11,862 nt of DNA from Brevibacillus_F sp035644815 (GTDB lineage Bacteria > Bacillota > Bacilli > Brevibacillales > Brevibacillaceae). The position numbers and the translations under genes are program-made. Below are positions 6,626 through 11,862 of this stretch, piece after piece. The notes beneath the pieces are model-generated. The model saw only the letters and a program-made list of their open reading frames with translations. It ran no database searches and was not told where the DNA came from. The DNA is taken from assembly GCA_035644815.1 (NCBI GenBank), contig DASQNU010000114.1:1-11862 (forward strand). Reading direction: 5' to 3'. Position 1 is the first letter of the stretch. The number at the start of each line of letters is the position of its first letter.

Positions 6626-7471
6626 TTAACGGGGGAGAGTCCAGTCGGCTTGTTGCAGCTCTTTTGCCTGAAAGGAAAACAACCCTAGCTTTTCCGTTAG
6701 ATGCTGTCTTGCGTCCTCTACATGCTTTGTCGGGGCAACAAAAGGAGTGTTCTCCACGTTCCATTGGGAGGAGATCGAAGTGAATAAAGCTTCCTTTACT
6801 TCCGTGGCTTGTAGAGAAAGACCGGTTGCTTCTGCCAAGCTGCCGATGGTTGCTCCATTGATGTGAGGGATGGGTTTTCCCGTATTCATGTCCGCTAGTC
6901 CGGCAATGCGGTAAAACCGTTCCATCAATTCCCCGCGAGGCCGATTGTCTACATTGATACATAGCTGCAAAATGGAACCATGACGTGTTCGTCTTTGCGC
7001 CATCCCGCCAATTTTTTTGCCATCACAGGCGAAATCGTAATCCCCTACACAATAAGATCCTGTAACCTCGCCGAATGTGACTTTGCCATAGGAGCGCAGG
7101 CCGACTTGCAGCATGGAGGCGACTAGTTGAAAAAAGGAATCGATAGAAATGGATGTGTCAGGGAGGAGAAAAGCCAAGTTGACCACACCCGCATCTAATG
7201 GAACACAGGCGCCTCCCGATGAACGAAGCACAGCACCATAACCTTCCGCTCCCATCTGACGGAGCGCGGCTTCGAGATGGGGCAGCTTCGCATCGCGTCT
7301 TCCCAAAAACAGAGCGCTATCATAAATCCATAAATGGATGAGAGGCTTGGCACCAGGCTCACTCATCGCACGTGCAAAGGCTTCATCGAGTGCAAGTGGT
7401 TCGATCGGGGTGCCGGTATGCGTCCCTGAGTCCATCCATTGAAATTGTTCAAAGGCATTTATGCTTGACAA
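6626..7471 (-). CDS. lipL: Octanoyl-[GcvH]:protein N-octanoyltransferase (lipoate transfer)
   Basis: LipL moves octanoyl or lipoyl groups from the glycine-cleavage H protein (GcvH) to the E2 subunits of 2-oxoacid dehydrogenases, the last transfer step of Bacillus-type lipoate assembly. From the start chosen here the protein has 281 residues, the length of B. subtilis LipL as I recall it. It belongs to the BPL/LplA/LipB fold: LALDEAF, LPHLEAAL, RSSGGACVPLDAGVVN, then GSYCVGDYD with the candidate acyl-accepting Cys141, and DGKKIGGMAQRR. LipM was considered, but its cysteine context differs. The start is TTG (complement of 7469-7471), 7 bases after AAGGAGA (complement of 7479-7485). The upstream in-frame ATG at 7573 falls inside the terminator of the SLH gene and upstream of the predicted promoter, so it is not used. 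Confidence 0.92.
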   Translation of the reverse strand: MSSINAFEQFQWMDSGTHTGTPIEPLALDEAFARAMSEPGAKPLIHLWIYDSALFLGRRDAKLPHLEAALRQMGAEGYGAVLRSSGGACVPLDAGVVNLAFLLPDTSISIDSFFQLVASMLQVGLRSYGKVTFGEVTGSYCVGDYDFACDGKKIGGMAQRRTRHGSILQLCINVDNRPRGELMERFYRIAGLADMNTGKPIPHINGATIGSLAEATGLSLQATEVKEALFTSISSQWNVENTPFVAPTKHVEDARQHLTEKLGLFSFQAKELQQADWTLPR

Positions 7472-7513
7472 GTGAGTATCTCCTTCCGCTAATCGGCAAA
7501 GAATTGCTACAAA

Positions 7514-7542
7514 ATTATACACCCGATCGCTTTTCTTTTCCA
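7514..7542 (-). promoter_or_regulatory. Putative sigma-A promoter of lipL
   Basis: On the minus strand, TGGAAA (complement of 7537-7542, 4 of 6) and a perfect TATAAT (complement of 7514-7519) are 17 bases apart. Transcription would begin near 7507, some 35 bases before the TTG start. It sits between the SLH-gene terminator and lipL, so lipL has its own transcript. Confidence 0.6.
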
Positions 7543-7551
7543 TGCTTGTAA

Positions 7552-7589
7552 TGAAAAACACCCGCTTTCTCAAGTGAGAAGCGGGTGTT
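7552..7589 (-). terminator. Rho-independent terminator of the SLH-domain gene
   Basis: On the minus strand AACACCCGC plus TTCTC pairs with GAGAA plus GCGGGTGTT around a 4-base loop with a single bulged base, followed by a U-rich tail. It begins 10 bases after the SLH gene stop. Confidence 0.88.
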
Positions 7590-7599
7590 GAGCAGTCAA

Positions 7600-8844
7600 C
7601 TACTTCAAAGCTTTAAATGTGAAGTTGTCGAGTAAAGTCATGTCTTTTGGAAGATCTTCTGTTGCTTCACGTTGCAGGTACAATCCCAGCTTTGTAGTAG
7701 GGTTAGAGCTCAATTTTTGGCCAAACACAAATGTGTTGTTGATGAAAACTTGATATTGAGTGCCGTCCACAACTACTTTGAGGCGATTTGTTGAGCGCAA
7801 GTCATAGTTACTGGAGGCAATATTGCTGATTTCTTCTGTCTCTGTATCATTTACATAGCCCACATTGATTCTGTCTTTGGACAGATAGATCACGTGTGCT
7901 TTTTCGCCCGAACCGTTAAAGAACAAGCCTGCCTGGCCGTCTGTGCCTTTAGGAAGTACATCCACTTCAATTTGATACTTTTTCGGTTTTTTGCTTTCTT
8001 CCCATTTCAATGGGAGGTAATAGTGGTCAACATTGCCGTCTGTGGAAATGGCGGTCACCGCTTTGTCCATGACGCCCCACTTTGCATTGGCATTGTTGGT
8101 TTGCCAGTTAGGCAATTTCGAATCGTTGAAAGAATCGGTTACACTATCTGGTAAATCATTGTCTGGTTCTTGCGGTTTTCCGGTATCAGGGAAAACCACC
8201 TTTGTTTCATCATCGGAGTCGCCTTTTTCAATGAGTGCGCGGTAGATGAGAGAAGCCGCTTCCGCACGGGTAATTTCGTCTTGTGGACGGAAATAGCCTT
8301 TGTTGTCGCCTTTGATCAAGTTGGTTTGCACAGCCAGTGCTACATAGGAACGGAGTGCAGGAGAAATGTCTTCGTCATCGCGGAATTTCGAAATGACGGA
8401 CAGATCTGCCTTTTTGGAACGATCATAGCCCAAGAGGCGAACCAGCGCCACGGCGATGTCTTCACGAACGGCATCTTCATCTGGTTTGTAATAGTAGCGA
8501 CTTCCGGATTTGTATCCGGTCAGATAAGGCTTTGCGTACTCCACGTAGTTGAATGCCCAGTGAGTGCGCGGTACATCGGTAAATGTTTGACTTTTGCTGC
8601 CGCGGATATCGATATCTGCTGCTGCGATCATAATTTTCGCGAATTCTGCGCGAGTTACTTCCTCATTTGGATGGAATTTTCCATCATTGTACCCTTTGAT
8701 GATCCCTCTGTCAGCCATTTCCGTAATCGCTTTGTAAGCCCAGTGAGACTGGGGCACATCAGAGAAGCGAGGAGCAGCAGATGCGAGAGGAATGGCTGTC
8801 AGCACCATGATTGCTGCAAGAAAAAACGTTAGTAATCTTCTCAT
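7600..8844 (-). CDS. Secreted S-layer homology (SLH) domain protein with C-terminal beta-sandwich domain
   Basis: A 414-residue surface protein. It has a Sec signal peptide (MRRLL, hydrophobic core, cleavage likely after ASA at residue 23). Three SLH motifs follow at about 27-75 (FSDVPQSHWAY to TRAEFAKIM), 88-140 (FTDVPRTHWAF to VREDIAVAL) and 153-204 (ends TRAEAASLIYRAL). SLH triplets bind pyruvylated secondary cell wall polymer non-covalently. The second repeat has lost the TRAE motif. An acidic, proline-containing linker (about 205-235) joins a domain at about 238-414 (SFNDSKLPNWQT, GQAGLFFNGSGE, RLKVVVDGTQYQVFINN, LLDNFTFKALK). This reads like a concanavalin/LamG-type beta-sandwich, often sugar-binding. 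No catalytic residues are evident. The start has AAGGAGG (complement of 8850-8856) 5 bases upstream. It is monocistronic and divergent from miaB. Confidence 0.92.
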   Translation of the reverse strand: MRRLLTFFLAAIMVLTAIPLASAAPRFSDVPQSHWAYKAITEMADRGIIKGYNDGKFHPNEEVTRAEFAKIMIAAADIDIRGSKSQTFTDVPRTHWAFNYVEYAKPYLTGYKSGSRYYYKPDEDAVREDIAVALVRLLGYDRSKKADLSVISKFRDDEDISPALRSYVALAVQTNLIKGDNKGYFRPQDEITRAEAASLIYRALIEKGDSDDETKVVFPDTGKPQEPDNDLPDSVTDSFNDSKLPNWQTNNANAKWGVMDKAVTAISTDGNVDHYYLPLKWEESKKPKKYQIEVDVLPKGTDGQAGLFFNGSGEKAHVIYLSKDRINVGYVNDTETEEISNIASSNYDLRSTNRLKVVVDGTQYQVFINNTFVFGQKLSSNPTTKLGLYLQREATEDLPKDMTLLDNFTFKALK

Positions 8845-9015
8845 AGGAACCTCCTTGTTTCTGTTTCTTGTAAGTTTGCTCGCATGTATGACGGAGGGAA
8901 AAGGTGGAAGGTTTCAGAGAGGACATGCCTAAATGGAAAAATGGGCCATCGGTCTTATGCAAAAGGGGTTCACACAGGGCAAAAGTAGGAAGTAGTGAAA
9001 GGTTTTCACGAATGT

Positions 9016-9042
9016 TTGGCAGTTCCGACCAAGTGCTATACT
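9016..9042 (+). promoter_or_regulatory. Putative distal promoter of miaB
   Basis: TTGGCA (9016-9021, 5 of 6) is followed after a short 15-base spacer by TATACT (9037-9042) with an extended -10 TG at 9034-9035. The spacer is shorter than ideal, but the extended -10 may compensate. Confidence 0.45.
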
Positions 9043-9103
9043 GAAAGCAACTGGATTTGTCTAAGATTTTGCCTTATTCTTCAATGGCGTTTGGCGGCTT
9101 GTG

Positions 9104-9112
9104 TGTTATAAT
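9104..9112 (+). promoter_or_regulatory. Putative proximal extended -10 promoter of miaB
   Basis: A perfect extended -10, TGTTATAAT. The -35 region 17 bases upstream (ATGGCG, 9084-9089) is poor. Transcription would start near 9119, about 45 bases before the miaB ATG at 9164, and would exclude the alternative TTG at 9119. Confidence 0.55.
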
Positions 9113-9163
9113 TATTAATTGGTTCTTACTATAGGAAAAAATCCTCTTGAGGTGATTCGTACA

Positions 9164-10675
9164 ATGACACAAAAAACTGAGGCGACAACGGACTTAAAAT
9201 CCGCGAAGTCACCAAAAACAGCTGAAGATTTTGCAAAGTATTTTCAAGCGCCTAGCTTAAAAGATGCGAAGAAGCGTGGGAAAGAAGAGGTTCAGGTTCA
9301 CTATGATTTTACCATTCCGGAAGAGATGGAAGGCGTCGGAAAGGGTAAGACGTATGCGATACGGACTTACGGCTGTCAGATGAATGAGCATGACAGCGAA
9401 ACAATGGCAGGTATATTGGAACGTATGGGGTACTCACCCGCTGAAGTCGAGGAAAACGCCGACGTTATCCTTTTTAATACCTGTGCGATTCGCGAAAATG
9501 CCGAAGACAAAGTGTTTGGTGAGTTGGGCCACCTCAAACGAGTGAAGCGAAATAATCCAAACCTGATCTTGGGTCTTTGCGGTTGTATGTCCCAAGAAGA
9601 AAGTGTTGTCAATAAAGTATTAAAAAGCTATCAGCATGTCGATTTGATTTTTGGAACGCATAACATTCATCGACTCCCGGTATTGCTCCGTGATGCTATC
9701 TTTAGTAAGGAAATGGTCGTCGAGGTATGGTCCAAAGAAGGCGACATTATCGAGAACATGCCGAAGGTGCGGGAAGGCAACACCAAGGCGTGGGTCAATA
9801 TTATGTATGGTTGTGACAAGTTCTGTACGTACTGTATTGTTCCGTACACCCGTGGAAAAGAACGCAGCCGCCGTCCGGAAGACGTGATCGCCGAGGTGCG
9901 AGAGCTGGCGCGCCAAGGCTTTAAGGAAGTAACCTTGCTTGGACAAAACGTCAACGCATATGGCAAAGACTTTGAGGATCTGGAATATGGGTTCGGCGAT
10001 CTGCTGGATGCCATTCGTAAAATCGATATTCCCCGAATCCGCTTTACGACCAGCCATCCACGCGATTTCGATGATCATCTGATCGAGGTGCTGGCAAAAG
10101 GCGGCAATTTGGTTGAGCATATCCACCTTCCTGTCCAATCGGGAAGTACAGAAGTATTGAAAAAAATGGCGCGGAAATATTCCCGTGAACATTATTTAGA
10201 ATTGGTCCGCAAGATCAAAGCGGCGATTCCGCATGTGGTGTTGACGACTGATATCATCGTGGGATTCCCGGGAGAGACAGACGAGCAATTCGAAGATACC
10301 CTGTCTCTCGTCGAGGAAGTTGGTTATGATTCTGCGTATACATTCATTTATTCTCCACGGGAAGGCACGCCAGCTGCTGCGATGGAAGACAATATTCCAA
10401 TAGAAGTAAAGAAACAGCGACTGTACCGTCTTAATGAGGCTTTGGCTAAGTCCGGTCTGGAGAAGAACCTGGCGATGCAAGGTCAGACGGTGGAAGTGCT
10501 GGTTGATGGCATCAGTAAAAACAACGATCAGGTATTGGCTGGCCGTACACGCGGAAACAAGCTTGTACATTTTGTCGGCGATGAAAGCTTGATTGGCAGC
10601 TACGTTCATGTAAAAATTACAGATGCGAAAACGTGGACGCTCCACGGAGAAATCGTATCCAAGGTAGAGGTGTAG
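9164..10675 (+). CDS. miaB: tRNA-2-methylthio-N6-dimethylallyladenosine synthase MiaB
   Basis: Radical-SAM methylthiotransferase that converts i6A37 to ms2i6A37 in tRNAs reading UNN codons. The 503-residue protein has the full family layout. A basic N-terminal extension (about 1-62), typical of Bacillota MiaB (YmcB), is followed by the N-terminal MTTase domain with auxiliary [4Fe-4S] ligands Cys71 (YGCQMNEHDS), Cys107 (FNTCAIREN) and Cys141 (CGCMSQEE). The radical SAM domain has Cys217, Cys221 and Cys224 (CxxxCxxC in GCDKFCTYCIVPYTRG). LGQNVNAYG, LPVQSGS and DIIVGFPGET follow, with a TRAM domain at about 440-502. The ATG at 9164 is preceded by GAGGTGA (9149-9155) at 8 bases; an in-frame TTG at 9119 lacks a ribosome binding site. 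ricA begins 4 bases after the stop, so the two are translationally linked. Confidence 0.97.
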   Translation: MTQKTEATTDLKSAKSPKTAEDFAKYFQAPSLKDAKKRGKEEVQVHYDFTIPEEMEGVGKGKTYAIRTYGCQMNEHDSETMAGILERMGYSPAEVEENADVILFNTCAIRENAEDKVFGELGHLKRVKRNNPNLILGLCGCMSQEESVVNKVLKSYQHVDLIFGTHNIHRLPVLLRDAIFSKEMVVEVWSKEGDIIENMPKVREGNTKAWVNIMYGCDKFCTYCIVPYTRGKERSRRPEDVIAEVRELARQGFKEVTLLGQNVNAYGKDFEDLEYGFGDLLDAIRKIDIPRIRFTTSHPRDFDDHLIEVLAKGGNLVEHIHLPVQSGSTEVLKKMARKYSREHYLELVRKIKAAIPHVVLTTDIIVGFPGETDEQFEDTLSLVEEVGYDSAYTFIYSPREGTPAAAMEDNIPIEVKKQRLYRLNEALAKSGLEKNLAMQGQTVEVLVDGISKNNDQVLAGRTRGNKLVHFVGDESLIGSYVHVKITDAKTWTLHGEIVSKVEV

Positions 10676-10679
10676 GAGA

Positions 10680-11123
10680 ATGGCAGAGACAGTGAAATTT
10701 ACCGATCAAGATATTTTGGAAAAAGCGCGTGAATTGGCAAATATGATTGCAAGAACCAAAGAAGTGGATTTCTTCAAACGCGCGGAGCAACAGATCAAGC
10801 ATAACGAAAAAGTGCAAGATCTCATTAGTGAGTTGAAGCAAAAGCAAAAACAAATGGTGATGTTTGAATCCATGAATAAAGTGGAGCTGGCGAAAAAAGT
10901 AGAAGAAGAGTTCAATGAACTTCAGGACCAGCTTGACAGCATTCCGATCGTAGCCGAATTTAAACAATCCCAGGTAGATGTGAATGATCTGCTGCAAATG
11001 GTGACGCATGTCATCACCAACACGGTCTCGGAAAAAATCATTCTGGATACAGGCGGAAACCCATTGACAGGCGAAACTGGCGGCGGCAAGGCAAAGTCGA
11101 ATGATGATTGCTGCGGCGTATAG
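10680..11123 (+). CDS. ricA: RicA (YmcA), subunit of the RicAFT/Y-complex
   Basis: A 147-residue mostly alpha-helical protein of the YlbF/YmcA family. It matches B. subtilis YmcA in EVDFFKRAEQQI, the long charged coiled-coil-like helices (about 30-85), and the IPIVAEFKQSQVDVNDLLQ segment. In B. subtilis RicA, RicF (YlbF) and RicT (YaaT) form a ternary complex carrying Fe-S clusters. The complex promotes Spo0A phosphorylation, competence, biofilm formation and RNase Y-dependent mRNA maturation. The C-terminal tail ends DDCCGV with two adjacent cysteines (residues 144-145), candidate cluster ligands. The ATG at 10680 uses GAGGTG (10667-10672), which lies inside the last codons of miaB, so translation depends on the upstream gene. 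No strong terminator follows, so read-through into cotE is possible. Confidence 0.93.
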   Translation: MAETVKFTDQDILEKARELANMIARTKEVDFFKRAEQQIKHNEKVQDLISELKQKQKQMVMFESMNKVELAKKVEEEFNELQDQLDSIPIVAEFKQSQVDVNDLLQMVTHVITNTVSEKIILDTGGNPLTGETGGGKAKSNDDCCGV

Positions 11124-11195
11124 CGAAAGCCCGTGCTTCGTGGTTTTACCCAATTGACCCGACTTTTTCACCCAGAGACTTAACAGGTTTTCTTG

Positions 11196-11224
11196 CACCC
11201 TAGTCGAATGCCCTGCATACAAAT
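11196..11224 (+). promoter_or_regulatory. Putative mother-cell (sigma-E/sigma-K-like) promoter of cotE
   Basis: CATACAAAT (11216-11224) resembles the sigma-E -10 CATACAnT and matches CATAnnnTA of sigma-K except at the last position. CACC (11196-11199), 16 bases upstream, fits the sigma-K -35 mACm. Transcription would start near 11231, about 25 bases before the cotE ATG. B. subtilis cotE is known to have a sigma-E and a sigma-K promoter. Which factor acts here cannot be decided by eye. Confidence 0.45.
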
Positions 11225-11256
11225 GTACTGAAACGTTGTATGGAGGAGGTAACGAA

Positions 11257-11820
11257 ATGTCGGGTATAGAAAAAGACCTTCAGTGCCGGGAACTCATCGC
11301 GAAAGCTGTATGTGGCAAAGGACATAAATTCTCACAACTCACACATACCATTACACCAGAGCACACTCCTCAGACGATCCTCGGAATCTGGATTACAAAT
11401 ACACAATTCCAGGCTGAGAAAGTTGGGGACGCGGTTGAAGTATCTGGTACGTATGATGTCAACCTGTGGTACTCATATGCCAATGCCAATAATTCGCAGA
11501 CCGATGTAAAGCGGGAGAAAGCACGCTTTTGTGTAACAGTGCCACTTTCATTCTATGATCGGAATGTACGGGGTGACCTGGAAATTACAGCTCACTGCGT
11601 TGAACAGCCAAAATGCGTGAAAGCTGAACTCAATAATGGCCTCGTTGTTTACAAGGTAGAAAGTGAGTTCGCCGTTGAAATCGTAGGAGAAACTAAGGTC
11701 TGCGTAGTCGTTTGCGATAATTGCGATGGAAAAGAATACCACTATGATGAGGATTACGAAGACAGCAGCGACGAATTCGATGATTTCGACTCGGCTGGAT
11801 TGCTCGATGACCTTGACTAA
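11257..11820 (+). CDS. cotE: Spore coat morphogenetic protein CotE
   Basis: CotE is the organiser of the outer spore coat; it self-assembles on the forespore side of the mother cell and recruits most outer-coat proteins. The protein has 187 residues, against about 181 in B. subtilis. Family segments are clear: CRELIAKAVCGKGHKFSQ, TILGIWITN, YDVNLWYSYANAN, VEQPKCVKAE and FAVEIVGETKV. The C-terminus is strongly acidic (about 165-187, YDEDYEDSSDEFDDFD), as is typical. Unusual here are eight cysteines, three of them clustered as KVCVVVCDNCDG just before the acidic tail. The ATG at 11257 follows GGAGGAGGT (11242-11250) at 6 bases; the in-frame ATG at 11236 lies before that site and is discounted. 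Its neighbours miaB and ricA match the B. subtilis order, where mutS follows, but mutS is outside this window. The stop codon overlaps the terminator stem. Confidence 0.95.
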   Translation: MSGIEKDLQCRELIAKAVCGKGHKFSQLTHTITPEHTPQTILGIWITNTQFQAEKVGDAVEVSGTYDVNLWYSYANANNSQTDVKREKARFCVTVPLSFYDRNVRGDLEITAHCVEQPKCVKAELNNGLVVYKVESEFAVEIVGETKVCVVVCDNCDGKEYHYDEDYEDSSDEFDDFDSAGLLDDLD

Positions 11821-11856
11821 AAAGAGGGGGATTGTTCTCCTCTTTTTCTTTTTTTT
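11819..11856 (+). terminator. Rho-independent terminator of cotE
   Basis: An 11-bp stem with one G-U pair (11819-11829 with 11837-11847) around a 7-base loop, followed by C and eight T. The stem includes the last two bases of the cotE stop codon. Confidence 0.92.
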
Positions 11857-11862
11857 GCAACA

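Larger units (their letters stand above)
8845..9163. other. Intergenic region between the divergent SLH gene and miaB
   Basis: These 319 bases hold no credible gene. Nearest the SLH gene is its ribosome binding site (8850-8856). A weak minus-strand promoter candidate, TTGCCC (complement of 8977-8982) with CATAAG (complement of 8954-8959) and 17-base spacing, would give a leader of about 100 bases. The right half carries the two miaB promoter candidates. I see no hairpin or operator pattern in 8857-8950. Confidence 0.5.

Noticed and set aside
8170..8832. Plus-strand open frame of 220 codons opposite the SLH gene
   Set aside because: Its Phe/Cys-rich composition is that of an antisense reading; the minus strand encodes signal peptide and SLH repeats with a strong ribosome binding site.
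11124..11160. Possible terminator after ricA (CGAAAGC with GCTTCG)
   Set aside because: The stem is short with a bulge and is followed only by TGGTTTTA; too weak to call, so read-through from ricA into cotE stays possible.
1..11862. Search for CRISPR arrays, insertion sequences, phage or toxin-antitoxin genes, tRNA and rRNA
   Set aside because: No regularly spaced repeats, transposase or phage motifs, or tRNA-like cloverleaf were seen by eye on either strand.

Overview
The window looks like chromosomal DNA of a spore-forming Bacillota, most probably Brevibacillus or a close relative in Paenibacillales/Bacillales. The reasons are strong AAGGAGG-type ribosome binding sites, frequent GTG/TTG starts, an SLH-domain surface protein, CotE, a YheC/YheD-type spore coat-associated protein, and the RicA and DarB/CbpB families. 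The genus is an inference; no rRNA or species marker is present.

Layout. (1) 1-122, minus: N-terminal piece of a YkvI-type membrane protein, divergent from (2) 175-1500, plus: a YhfI-like metallo-beta-lactamase hydrolase followed closely by mnmM (ytqB), a tRNA wobble-uridine methyltransferase. (3) 1557-3912, plus: a likely sigma-A promoter, then tdh and kbl, the two-step route from threonine to glycine plus acetyl-CoA, closed by a clear terminator. (4) 3967-5152, plus: a YheC/YheD family ATP-grasp-like protein behind what reads as a consensus sigma-K promoter, ended by a perfect bidirectional hairpin shared with (5) the minus-strand c-di-AMP-binding CBS protein gene cbpB/darB (5176-5616). (6) 5875-6582, plus: an unrecognised single-pass exported protein. 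(7) 6626-7471, minus: lipL, the lipoyl/octanoyl amidotransferase, read from a TTG start. (8) 7600-8844, minus: a secreted protein with three SLH domains and a C-terminal beta-sandwich. (9) 9016-11856, plus: miaB, ricA (ymcA) and cotE.

Functional threads. Two tRNA anticodon-loop modification genes (mnmM and miaB) lie at opposite ends. The tdh-kbl pair and miaB-ricA-cotE are contiguous in Bacillus subtilis as I recall it. Here they are separated by about 5 kb holding five genes on mixed strands, so the central block looks like an insertion into, or rearrangement of, an ancestral cluster. Sporulation signals recur: a sigma-K-like promoter before the YheC/D gene, a sigma-E/sigma-K-like promoter before cotE, and RicA, which acts in Spo0A activation and mRNA maturation.

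There are no rRNA or tRNA genes, CRISPR arrays, insertion sequences or phage genes. I see no clearly novel multi-gene system. The items most worth following up are the orphan terminator upstream of cbpB, the uncharacterised membrane-anchored protein, the cysteine-rich CotE and the sporulation promoters.
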